Below the pieces are notes generated by a model, which was given only the letters and a program-made list of their open reading frames with translations, was not told the origin of the DNA and did not search any database. Of a DNA stretch of 64,000 nt, positions 47,725 through 55,842 are shown in pieces. The position numbers and the translations under genes were made by a program. The stretch is taken from NCBI RefSeq assembly GCF_019739195.1, contig NZ_JAHHDS010000003.1, positions 744,001 through 808,000 of the forward strand, written 5' to 3'. This DNA comes from Microcella sp. (lineage in GTDB: Bacteria > Actinomycetota > Actinomycetes > Actinomycetales > Microbacteriaceae). Each line of letters begins with the position of its first letter. The stretch's first letter is position 1.

Positions 47725-48222
47725 ATGAGCGACAGCACCGGTTCCACCACGCAGTGGCTGACCCAAGAGGCGCACGACCGCCTCTCGGCCGAGCTCACCC
47801 ACCTCTCGACCGAGGGCCGCAACGACATCGCGAAGCGCATCGAGGCGGCGCGCGACGAGGGTGATCTCAAAGAGAACGGCGGATACCACGCCGCGAAAGA
47901 CGAGCAGGGCAAGATCGAGGCCCGCATTCGTACCCTCACCGAGCTGCTGCGTCACGCGGTCGTCGGCGAGGCTCCTTCCGCGCACGGCGTGGTCGAGCCC
48001 GGCACGGTCGTCACCGCGACGATTCTCGGCGACGACGAGCGCTTCTTGCTCGGCAGCCGCGAGATCGTCGGCGACGACAGCGACATCGACGTCTACAGCG
48101 AGCAGAGCCCGCTTGGCCAGGCCATCATCGGCCACAAGATCGGCGACACCGTGTCGTACACGGCGCCGAACGGCAAAGAGATCGCCGTCACGATCGTCGA
48201 CGTCGCGACCTACACGGGCTAG
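47725..48222 (+). CDS. greA: Transcription elongation factor GreA
   Basis: A 165-residue protein. The N-terminal coiled coil (about 12-85) has the acidic tip EARDEGDLKENGGYHAAKDEQ whose Asp/Glu reach the polymerase active site; the C-terminal FKBP-like domain ends SYTAPNGKEIAVTIVDV. It rescues backtracked RNA polymerase by stimulating RNA cleavage. An AGGAGG site is 8 nt upstream of the ATG at 47725. The gene converges with the dehydratase gene and shares CTAG as overlapping stops. Confidence 0.95.
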   Translation: MSDSTGSTTQWLTQEAHDRLSAELTHLSTEGRNDIAKRIEAARDEGDLKENGGYHAAKDEQGKIEARIRTLTELLRHAVVGEAPSAHGVVEPGTVVTATILGDDERFLLGSREIVGDDSDIDVYSEQSPLGQAIIGHKIGDTVSYTAPNGKEIAVTIVDVATYTG

Positions 48223-49460
48223 AAGTCGACGCGGGGGTCATACCCCGCGTCACGCAACGCCCCCAACACCTGGTCGGCGTGCTCGGGCCCGCGAGTCTCG
48301 ATGTGCAGTTCGAGTTCGACCTGGCTGATGGCGAGGCCTGAGCCGTGGCGAGTGTGCAGCACCTCGACGACGTTGGCGTTCTGGTCGGCGATGATCTCTG
48401 AGGTGCGGGCGAGCTGGCCGGGGCGGTCGGGCAGCGGGATGCGCAGCTTGAGGTATCGCTCTGAGGCGGCGAGCCCGTGCGAGATGACGCGCTCCATGAT
48501 GAGCGGGTCAATGTTGCCGCCCGAGAGCACGACGACGGTCTCACCCGAGGCCTTCACGGCCCCCGTCATGATCGCCGCGACGCCGACGGCGCCCGCGGGC
48601 TCGACGACGAGCTTGGCGCGCTCGAGCAACACGAGCATCGCCTTGGCGATCGCGTCGTCGTCGACCGTGACGACCTCGTCGACCGCGTCGCGGATGATCG
48701 CGAAGTTGAGCTTGCCCGGCTTCGACACGGCGATGCCGTCGGCGATCGTCGGGCTGATCGAGATCTCGGTCGGCTCGCCGGCCGCGAGCGAGATCGGGTA
48801 AGGGGCGGCGTTGGCCGCTTGCACGCCGATGACCCTGATCTCGCGACCCTGCTCGGCCGCGCGCCGCTTCATGACGCTCGCGACACCGGAGATGAGTCCG
48901 CCGCCGCCGATCGGCACGATGATGGTCTCGAGGTCGGGCACCTGGTCGAGAATCTCGAGCCCCAGCGTGCCCTGCCCCGCGATGACGTCGCTGTGATCGA
49001 AGGGCGGAATGTAGACGGCACCCGTGCGCTCGGCGAACTCTTGCGCAGCACGCAGCGGCTCGGCGACCGTGTGCCCGCGCAGCACGACCTCGGCACCGTA
49101 GGCGCGCGTGGCCTGCAGCTTGGGTAGGGCGACCCCGATGGGCATGAAGATCGTCGCCGGAATCCCGAGCTCGCGAGCCGCGAAGGCGACACCCTGGGCG
49201 TGGTTGCCAGCGCTCGCGGCGACGACGCCGCGCGCCTTCTCCTCGTCAGAGAGCTGCGACATGCGGTTGTACGCGCCGCGAATCTTGTACGACCCTGTGC
49301 GCTGCAGGTTCTCGCACTTGAGATGCACCGAGGTGCCGAGCAGTTCGCTCAAGTACCGCGAGGTCTCCATCGGTGTGATCTCGGCCACCCGGCTGACGAC
49401 GACGCGGGCGGCCTCGACCTCAGCGAGGGTCGGGCCCGCGAGGGTGAGCGGAATCGTCAT
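48219..49460 (-). CDS. ilvA: Threonine ammonia-lyase with C-terminal ACT domain
   Basis: A 413-residue PLP enzyme converting threonine to 2-oxobutyrate and ammonia. The PLP Lys is in QRTGSYKIRGAYNR (about 60), the substrate loop ASAGNHAQGVA is at about 90, and the phosphate-binding glycine loop PIGGGGLISG at about 190. The ACT-like domain (about 330-413, YLKLRIPLPDRPGQLA) may bind an amino-acid effector. The length and single ACT domain fit the biodegradative/TdcB-type enzyme with ACT that actinobacteria often use. The start is the ATG at 49460. Confidence 0.93.
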   Translation of the reverse strand: MTIPLTLAGPTLAEVEAARVVVSRVAEITPMETSRYLSELLGTSVHLKCENLQRTGSYKIRGAYNRMSQLSDEEKARGVVAASAGNHAQGVAFAARELGIPATIFMPIGVALPKLQATRAYGAEVVLRGHTVAEPLRAAQEFAERTGAVYIPPFDHSDVIAGQGTLGLEILDQVPDLETIIVPIGGGGLISGVASVMKRRAAEQGREIRVIGVQAANAAPYPISLAAGEPTEISISPTIADGIAVSKPGKLNFAIIRDAVDEVVTVDDDAIAKAMLVLLERAKLVVEPAGAVGVAAIMTGAVKASGETVVVLSGGNIDPLIMERVISHGLAASERYLKLRIPLPDRPGQLARTSEIIADQNANVVEVLHTRHGSGLAISQVELELHIETRGPEHADQVLGALRDAGYDPRVDF

Positions 49461-49562
49461 GCGCGCTCCTGCGTGAAGAAGGGGGGGCGGCCTGGTAGAC
49501 CCAGGCACTGCGCCAGTCTACGAGCCTGAGCCGCGTCGCACCTGCCGGGTACTGTCAGACCC

Positions 49563-50786
49563 GTGACGCGACTGTCTGCCGCTCAGGCCCGCCGCCTCGC
49601 GCTCGCCGCGCAGGGCTTCGACCGTCCGCACCCTTCCACCGTCGGCACGCGGCAGCTGACCGCGGCGATCGACCGCCTGCAGGTGCTGCAGCTCGACTCG
49701 GTCAACGTCTTCGAGCGATCGCACTACCTGCCGCTCTTCGCGCGCCTCGGCTCCTACGACCGCGGCCACCTCGATGCGGCGATCTTCGCGCGTCGTGGGC
49801 GCTACACCGAGTACTGGGCGCATGAGGCGGCGATCATCCGTCGCGACGATTGGCCGCTGTGGGGCTGGAAGCGCGATGCGCTGCGCGAGCGGTTCACGCT
49901 CAAGAGCGCGTGGGTGCGCGAGAACACCGCGATGCTCGACTGGCTGCTCGCCGAACTCGCGGCGAAGGGCCCCATGACCGTCAGCGACGTCGAGCACGAT
50001 GCCGCGACAGAGCGACGCGGTCCGTGGTGGGGCTGGAGCGACGTCAAGGAAGGCCTCGAGTACCTCTTCGCGTTCGGCGACGTGGTGAGCGGCGGTCGGC
50101 GCGGCTTCTCGCGCGTCTACGCACTGCCCGAGCAGGTGGGGCTCGCCGCTCTGCACGCCGAGGTCGTGCCGCGGGCCGACGCCGAGCGCGAGCTCGTGCT
50201 GCGCAGCGTGCGGGCCCTGGGCGTGGGCACCGTGGGTGACGTCGCCGACTACTTCCGGCTGAAGATCGCCCCGACGACGGATGCCCTCCGGGCGCTGCTC
50301 ACCGCCGGCGAGGTCGAGCAGGTCGAGGTGGAGGGGTGGCGCAGCGGAGCGGGCCGCCCGCTGCCAGCGTTCATCGTGCCGGGCGCGCGCATCCCGCGCC
50401 GTATCGAGACCACCTCGCTGCTCTCGCCGTTCGACCCCGTGGTGTGGAGCCGCGACCGCGCGCTGCGCATGTTCGGCTTTCACTACCGCATCGAGATTTA
50501 CACGCCCGCGCCGAAGCGGCAGTTCGGCTACTACACGCTGCCCGTGCTCGTCGACGATCGGCTGCTCGGGCGCATCGACCTCAAGAGCGACCGGCAGTCG
50601 GGGGTGTTGCGGGTGCAGAGCGCGTGGGTAGAGCCCGGGGGTTCGGCCTCGGAACTCGCGGCGCGAGTGGCGCCCGTGCTGCGGCGAGCATCCGCGTGGC
50701 AGGGCCTCGGCGAAGTGATCGTGACCGAGCCCCTCTGGGGCAACGCGGCGGCCGAAGTGCGCGCCGCCCTCGCCCAGCAGACCTAG
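49563..50786 (+). CDS. YcaQ-type DNA glycosylase (HTH_42 superfamily)
   Basis: A 407-residue protein of tandem winged helices. LQVLQLDSVNVFERSHYLPLFARLG (about 40-65) carries the Gln-x-Asp motif that marks the YcaQ/AlkX branch; the AlkZ branch has Gln-x-Gln. YcaQ unhooks DNA interstrand crosslinks and removes N7-alkylated bases. YWAHEAAIIRRDDWPLW (about 80) and PFDPVVWSRDRALRMFGFHYRIEIYTP (about 285) also match. Its stop overlaps the htpX end by 4 bp on the opposite strand. Confidence 0.85.
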   Translation: MTRLSAAQARRLALAAQGFDRPHPSTVGTRQLTAAIDRLQVLQLDSVNVFERSHYLPLFARLGSYDRGHLDAAIFARRGRYTEYWAHEAAIIRRDDWPLWGWKRDALRERFTLKSAWVRENTAMLDWLLAELAAKGPMTVSDVEHDAATERRGPWWGWSDVKEGLEYLFAFGDVVSGGRRGFSRVYALPEQVGLAALHAEVVPRADAERELVLRSVRALGVGTVGDVADYFRLKIAPTTDALRALLTAGEVEQVEVEGWRSGAGRPLPAFIVPGARIPRRIETTSLLSPFDPVVWSRDRALRMFGFHYRIEIYTPAPKRQFGYYTLPVLVDDRLLGRIDLKSDRQSGVLRVQSAWVEPGGSASELAARVAPVLRRASAWQGLGEVIVTEPLWGNAAAEVRAALAQQT

Positions 50787-51661
50787 AAGCGGTTCGCGTT
50801 CTCGATGAGGCGCTTGACTCGGTCGGCGATGGGCGGGTGTGTCTGGAACATGCGGTCGACGACGCCCGGCTTCATCGGGTCGCTGATGTAGAGGTGCGCC
50901 ATGGTCGAGTTCTGGCGGCGCATGGGCCGGGCGTAGTCGCCGAGCTTCTGCAGCGCGCTCGCGAGAGCTTCGGGGTCGCGCGTGGTGAGGGCCCCAGTGG
51001 CGTCGGCGAGGTACTCGCGCTGACGTGACACCGCGGCCTGCACGACCGCCGCCACGAGTGGCGCGATGATCATGGCGAGCAGGCCGAGCACGAGCATGAT
51101 CGGGTTGCCGCCGTTGCGGTTGCCACCGCCCCAGAACGCCATACGCAGCAGCACGTCGGCGATGAAGCCGACGGCGACGACGAGCCCGAAGACGATCGTC
51201 GAGACGCGGATGTCGTAGTTCTTGACGTGCCCGATCTCGTGGGCCATGACCCCGGCGAGCTCGCGATCGGTCATAATCTCGAGCAGCCCGGTCGTGGCGG
51301 CCACGCTCGCGTGCTTCGGGTCGCGGCCGGTGGCGAACGCATTCGGCGCCGGGTCGTCGATGACGTAGACGCGCGGCATCGGCAGACCTTCGGTGATCGC
51401 GAGGTTCTCGACGATGCGGTAGAGGCGCGGGTTCTCCGCCTTCGTGATGGGCTTGGCGCCCGAAATCGAGAGCGCCTGCGACCCGGCAGCGAAGTACTGC
51501 ACCACGGTGTAGATCGTGGCGCCCACGAGCGTGCCGATGAAGATGCTGAAGCCGCCGCCGTAGAGGTAGTCGGCGACGAGCCCGAGCAGGCCGATGATGA
51601 TGACGAACAGCACGATGATGAACACCGTGTTGCGCTTGTTCGCGGCTATCGCGCGATACAC
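50783..51661 (-). CDS. htpX: Membrane zinc metalloprotease HtpX
   Basis: A 292-residue M48 protease. Two N-terminal membrane segments (about 12-55), the zinc motif VMAHEIGHVKNYD (about 138-150) with the third ligand likely in SRQREYLADATGAL (about 215), and two more membrane segments (about 155-205). It degrades damaged membrane proteins with the active site in the cytoplasm. The start is a GTG at 51661. It is encoded 27 bp downstream of lemA. Confidence 0.94.
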   Translation of the reverse strand: MYRAIAANKRNTVFIIVLFVIIIGLLGLVADYLYGGGFSIFIGTLVGATIYTVVQYFAAGSQALSISGAKPITKAENPRLYRIVENLAITEGLPMPRVYVIDDPAPNAFATGRDPKHASVAATTGLLEIMTDRELAGVMAHEIGHVKNYDIRVSTIVFGLVVAVGFIADVLLRMAFWGGGNRNGGNPIMLVLGLLAMIIAPLVAAVVQAAVSRQREYLADATGALTTRDPEALASALQKLGDYARPMRRQNSTMAHLYISDPMKPGVVDRMFQTHPPIADRVKRLIENANRF

Positions 51662-51688
51662 GTGAGATTCCTGCCGGGGGTCGGCGTG

Positions 51689-52255
51689 CTAGAACTGCAC
51701 GCGCGGCGGCTCAGCGATCGCGGCCGAGTCGGCCACCTCGAAGAAGTCGCGCTCGGTGAAGCCCAGGCCCCGCACGAAGAGCGTGTTCGGAAACTGCTTG
51801 ATCTTCACGTTGAGCTCGCGCACGCCACCGTTGTAGAAGCGGCGCGACGCCTGAATCTTGTCTTCGGTGTCGACGAGCTCGCCCTGCAGCTGCAAGAAGT
51901 TCTGGCTCGCCTGCAGCTGCGGGTAGGCCTCGGCCACGGCGAAAATGCTCTTGAGCGCCTGCTGCATGTGGTTCTCGGCAGCGGCCGCTTCGGCGGGGCC
52001 TTGGGCGCTGAGGGTCTCGGCGCGGGCCTTCGTCACGTTCTCGAAGACCTGCTTCTCGTGCGCGGCATAGCCCTTGACCGCCTCGATGAGGTTCGGCAGC
52101 AGGTCGGCGCGGCGCTTGAGCTGCACCGTGATGTCGCTCCACGCCTCGTCGACGCGCACGTTGAGCGTGACGAGCGAGTTGTAGGTCGCCCAGAGGTAGA
52201 TGCCCGCCACGACGACGAGCAGAACAAGCACACCAACGATTACCAGGAATTCCAT
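51689..52255 (-). CDS. lemA: LemA family protein
   Basis: A 188-residue protein. An N-terminal membrane anchor (about 2-22) and a helical domain with YNSLVTLNVRVDEAWSDITVQLKRRADLLPNLIEAVKGYAAHE-type sequence (about 24-70), then FLQLQGELVDTEDKIQASRRFYNGGVRELN, typical of LemA. LemA and HtpX genes are often adjacent, as here, so they likely act together in membrane quality control; the biochemical role of LemA is unknown. Confidence 0.93.
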   Translation of the reverse strand: MEFLVIVGVLVLLVVVAGIYLWATYNSLVTLNVRVDEAWSDITVQLKRRADLLPNLIEAVKGYAAHEKQVFENVTKARAETLSAQGPAEAAAAENHMQQALKSIFAVAEAYPQLQASQNFLQLQGELVDTEDKIQASRRFYNGGVRELNVKIKQFPNTLFVRGLGFTERDFFEVADSAAIAEPPRVQF

Positions 52256-52343
52256 AGTTCACAGCATAGGGCCGGCCTGCCAGCGCCGACAGGGTCTCTG
52301 CTGGGAGAATGGCCAGCGACAGGCCATAAACAGGGGGTGCGGG

Positions 52344-54359
52344 ATGCGGACACGCGCGGCGCACCCGACGCCGCGCGCACCGTCGCGCCTGAGGAGATGG
52401 GTCGTCGTGCTCTCGCTCGGCGGCCTGACCTCGGCGGTGCTCACCGTCGTTCCGGCGCAGCCGGCGGCCGCCGCGGCGGCCTTCGACATCCCGCCCAATG
52501 ATTTCGTGTCGGCGTCGAGCGTGACGATCTCCGGTAGCAAAGACGCGGGAAGCACGCTCGTGATCCGACGCGATGGTTCCGTGGTGTGCACCGTCGGCGA
52601 TGCGGCCGCTGAGACCTTCACTTGCTCGGGCATCTCGGTGCCCAACGGCGTCGTCGAGTTCACAGGCGACGAGACGCTCGCCGATGACTCGGTCGAGCCG
52701 ATGACACCTTTGGCACTGCGAGTGCTCGCGGCCCCGACCATCGATGGCGCAGGCTCGACGATGACGACGACCGGGCGGTTCAGTGGCACGGCCGAGGCGG
52801 GCGCCGATATCGAACTCTCATCGACAGGGCCGGCCGGATCTGCTGCTCACTCGTGCCCCCCGGCGCTCGGCAGTGGGTTCTGGTCGTGCGTGGTCGATCT
52901 GCCCAGCGGCTCGTACCAGGTGCGTGCACGTCAGTCGCTCGCGTCGCTCGGCCCCGAGTCGTCGGCCTTCTCGGGTGCCGTCACCGCGAACATCGACCGC
53001 ACTCCCCCGCCGCGACCGACGATCACCTCGCCCAGCCCGGGTACGACGACGCTGTCAACAGTCACGGCCCGCGGGGGCGGCGAACGGGATGCTCTGCTGC
53101 AGGTCTTCGTCAACGGCGGCCTCGCGTGCGAGACGACCGTGACGTCGTCGGGCAGCTGGGCGTGCCCGCTGCAGTGGCCGCGCCCGGGAACCTGGAACGT
53201 GCAGGCGCTGCAGCGCGACACCGCCGGCAACTTCAGTGCCGCGAGCGCACGCGTCGAGGTGCGCTACGAGCGACCCGCCGCACCCGCGCCGCCCCCGCCC
53301 AACCCGGCCGAGCCCGACGCCGAGCCGAGCCCCGACACATCGCCGACGCTACCCGCGCCCGCGCCCTCGCTGCCCGGGCCGCCCGATGCTCCGCCCGCGC
53401 CCGACCCCGTGACCTCGAACTGGGGCACGGCGACGGGCTTCGGCGGCTCGCTGCCCACCGCGGCCGAGGTGATCGACCGCGGCGGGTGGCTGCTCGCGCC
53501 GCTCGCCGGGCTCGCCTACCTGCTGCTGCTCGCCCTGCCCCTGCGATGGTTCGCGACGCACGTGCGGCCGCGCCCGCTCGCCGCGCGCCTGCGCTTCACG
53601 GGGCGCAATCGTCTGGGCGAGGTCGAGGAGCCGCCGACCCGCACCCTGTCACCGGTGCTCGTCGCCGCGGCGACGCTCGGCGGGGCGGCGATCATCGCCG
53701 CGCTCTCGGGCGGCATCGACGCCGAGGTGCGCTACGTGCGCCTCATGGCGGCGATCGGCCTCGGCCTCATGCTGCTCAATATCGTGGGCGTCTTGTTGCC
53801 GGCGCGCATCGCCGGGCGCGTGGCCCGCGTGCGCGTCGGCGTGCGACTGCTGCCCGGCATTCTCCTGGCCGCTCTGGTGCTGGCCCTCGGCTCGCGCTTC
53901 GGCGAGTTGCAGCCGCCCTTGCTCGTCGGCGTGCTCATCGCCGCGGCTGCCGTGCTCGGCTCGAGCCGCCGGGCACGCGCGGGCGTCGCCGTCGCCCAGA
54001 CGAGCGGTGTCGCGGCCCTCGCCCTGCTCGGCTGGGCGGCGCACGACCTGCTCACCCCCAGCACGGGCTTCTGGATGTCGCTGTGGTCAGAGACCGCGGC
54101 CGCGATGGCGCTCGGCGGGCTCGGCTCGCTGCTCATGCTGCTGTTGCCGATCGGCCCGCTGCCGGGCCGCATCCTCTACGCAGCGTCTCGACCCGCCTGG
54201 GCGGCCGTCGCTCTCGTCTCGGCGTCGCTCGTCGGCGCGATCTTCGCCTCCGGCCCGGCGTTCCCGGTCGTGGCGCTGCTGCTGCTCACGGCCGCCTTCG
54301 GCGCCGTACTCGTCGCCGTCACCGTGTGGGTGCGATGGGTCGCTCCGGTGCTGCGTTAG
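52344..54359 (+). CDS. Exported Ig-like domain protein with C-terminal multi-pass membrane region
   Basis: A 671-residue protein starting at ATG 52344. A signal peptide (about 1-46, ending AQPAAAAAAF) is followed by three Ig-like repeats (about 50-315), each with a Cys pair (VVCTV/FTCSG, AHSCP/FWSCV, LACET/SWACP). A Pro/Asp/Glu-rich linker (about 318-360) and eight or so membrane segments (about 385-671) follow. I do not recognise a full-length family. The layout suggests a surface-exposed binding region tethered to a membrane domain. It is divergent from lemA-htpX. Confidence 0.7.
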   Translation: MRTRAAHPTPRAPSRLRRWVVVLSLGGLTSAVLTVVPAQPAAAAAAFDIPPNDFVSASSVTISGSKDAGSTLVIRRDGSVVCTVGDAAAETFTCSGISVPNGVVEFTGDETLADDSVEPMTPLALRVLAAPTIDGAGSTMTTTGRFSGTAEAGADIELSSTGPAGSAAHSCPPALGSGFWSCVVDLPSGSYQVRARQSLASLGPESSAFSGAVTANIDRTPPPRPTITSPSPGTTTLSTVTARGGGERDALLQVFVNGGLACETTVTSSGSWACPLQWPRPGTWNVQALQRDTAGNFSAASARVEVRYERPAAPAPPPPNPAEPDAEPSPDTSPTLPAPAPSLPGPPDAPPAPDPVTSNWGTATGFGGSLPTAAEVIDRGGWLLAPLAGLAYLLLLALPLRWFATHVRPRPLAARLRFTGRNRLGEVEEPPTRTLSPVLVAAATLGGAAIIAALSGGIDAEVRYVRLMAAIGLGLMLLNIVGVLLPARIAGRVARVRVGVRLLPGILLAALVLALGSRFGELQPPLLVGVLIAAAAVLGSSRRARAGVAVAQTSGVAALALLGWAAHDLLTPSTGFWMSLWSETAAAMALGGLGSLLMLLLPIGPLPGRILYAASRPAWAAVALVSASLVGAIFASGPAFPVVALLLLTAAFGAVLVAVTVWVRWVAPVLR

Positions 54360-54371
54360 CGCCGTGCTGAG

Positions 54372-54445
54372 TACCCCGGGTGGGGTTCGAACCCACACTG
54401 CGGCGATTTTAAGTCGCCTGCCTCTGCCAATTGGGCTACCGGGGC
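54372..54445 (-). tRNA. tRNA with anticodon UAA (Leu by codon), short variable loop
   Basis: A 74-nt cloverleaf: acceptor GCCCCGG/CCGGGGT (G1-U72 wobble), a D arm with GG in the loop, an anticodon stem GGCGA/TCGCC with loop CTTAAAA (anticodon TAA, 54409-54411), a variable loop GCAGT of only 5 nt and a T arm GTGGG-TTCGAAC-CCCAC. Discriminator is A73; no CCA is encoded. The anticodon reads TTA, the rarest Leu codon here. True Leu tRNAs have a long variable arm, so the identity is uncertain even though standard tools would call it Leu. Confidence 0.85.
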
Positions 54446-54482
54446 GCAGGCCCCAGCCTAGATCGGCTCAGTGCCTTAGCGT

Positions 54483-55802
54483 TCAGGCCTTGGGGCGCGA
54501 GGCGAACTTCTGGAAGTAGGCCTGCGGCTGCTCGCGCGCCGAGAGGCTCACCATGTCGCGACCGAGGAAGAAGTGGCCGACCCAGGCGGTGAACACGCGC
54601 AGCTTGCGCTCCCACATCGGAATCGCGAGGCCGTGGTAGCCGCGGTGCATGATCCAGGCGGGCCAGCCGGTGATGCCGACGTTGCGCCACTGGAAGGCGC
54701 CGACCCAGAGGCCGAGGCCCGCGACCGCGCCCATGTTCTGGTGCACGTAGTCGCGCGGCGACTCGTCACGCAGCACGGCGACGAGGTTCTTCGCCATCTG
54801 CTTGCCCTGGCGCACGGCGTGCTGGGCGTTGGGCACGCAGAAGCCGCCGACTCCCCCACCGGTGAGGTCGGGAACGGCAGCGACGTCGCCGGCCGCCCAG
54901 GCACCCTCGACAACGCCGTTGTCGTCGTGGATGCGCAGGTCGGGCTGGGTGCGGATGCGGCCGCGATCGTCGAGCGGCAGGTCGGTGCCGCGCATCATCG
55001 GGTGGGCCATAACGCCCGCCGTCCAGATGACGATGTCGCTCTCGAAAACTTCGCCCGTCGACAGCTCGATACGGCCGTCGACCGCGCTCGTGAGCTGCGT
55101 GTCGAGGTGCACGATCGCGTCGCGCTGGGCGAGGTTCTTGAGCACCCAATGGCTGGTCTTGAGCGAGACCTCGGGCATGATGCGGCCCATCGCCTCGATG
55201 AGGTGAAAGTGCGTGTCGTCGAGCGTGAGGCCCGGGTACTCGCTGAGCAGAGCGCTCGCGAGGCTGCGCAGCTCGGCGAAAGTCTCGATGCCGGCGAAGC
55301 CGCCGCCGACGACGACGACCGTCAGCAGGCGGTCGCGCTCGGGGCCCGCGGGCAGCAGTGCGGCGCGCGAGAAGTTGTCGATGAGCCGGTCGCGCACGGC
55401 GACGGCCTCTTCGATCGACTTCATTCCGATGGCGACATCGGCCACACCCGGAATCGGGAAGGTGCGCGAGACGGAGCCGGCCGTGACGACAATGTGGTCG
55501 TAGTCGATCGAGTAGGGCTCGCCCAGCTCGGGGGTGATGGTGGCGGTCTTGGCCGCGTGGTCGATGCCGGTGACGGCGGCGGTGATGACCGTGGTGCGCT
55601 TCAGGTGCTTGCGGTGCGAGACGACCGCGTGGCGGGGCTCGACAGAACCCGCCGCGACCTCGGGCAGAAAGGGCTGGTAGGTCATGTAGGGCAGCGGGTC
55701 GACCATGATGACCTCGGCCTCGCCACGGCGCAGCTGCTTCTCGAGCTTCAGAGCGGTGTAGAAACCGGCATAGCCGCCACCGACGATCAGAATTCTGGGC
55801 AC
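54483..55802 (-). CDS. ndh: NAD(P)/FAD-dependent oxidoreductase, type II NADH dehydrogenase-like
   Basis: A 439-residue membrane-bound flavoprotein. N-terminal FAD motif ILIVGGGYAGFYTA (about 5-18), the NADH-binding motif VVVVGGGFAGIETFAE (about 163-178), and WAAGDVAAVPD (about 300) for FAD. A C-terminal amphipathic region (FQWRNVGITGWPAWIMHRG) should touch the membrane. It passes electrons from NADH to quinone without pumping protons. The start is the GTG at 55802, with AGGAG 10 nt upstream. A tRNA gene lies just downstream on the same strand. Confidence 0.9.
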   Translation of the reverse strand: MPRILIVGGGYAGFYTALKLEKQLRRGEAEVIMVDPLPYMTYQPFLPEVAAGSVEPRHAVVSHRKHLKRTTVITAAVTGIDHAAKTATITPELGEPYSIDYDHIVVTAGSVSRTFPIPGVADVAIGMKSIEEAVAVRDRLIDNFSRAALLPAGPERDRLLTVVVVGGGFAGIETFAELRSLASALLSEYPGLTLDDTHFHLIEAMGRIMPEVSLKTSHWVLKNLAQRDAIVHLDTQLTSAVDGRIELSTGEVFESDIVIWTAGVMAHPMMRGTDLPLDDRGRIRTQPDLRIHDDNGVVEGAWAAGDVAAVPDLTGGGVGGFCVPNAQHAVRQGKQMAKNLVAVLRDESPRDYVHQNMGAVAGLGLWVGAFQWRNVGITGWPAWIMHRGYHGLAIPMWERKLRVFTAWVGHFFLGRDMVSLSAREQPQAYFQKFASRPKA

Positions 55803-55842
55803 GGAAAAAGCACTCCTAGGTGGTAGAGGGGACCGGCCTAAT

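Noticed and set aside
54372-54445. tRNA as a stop-codon suppressor
   Set aside because: The anticodon is TAA, which reads TTA. A suppressor of the TAA stop would need TTA.
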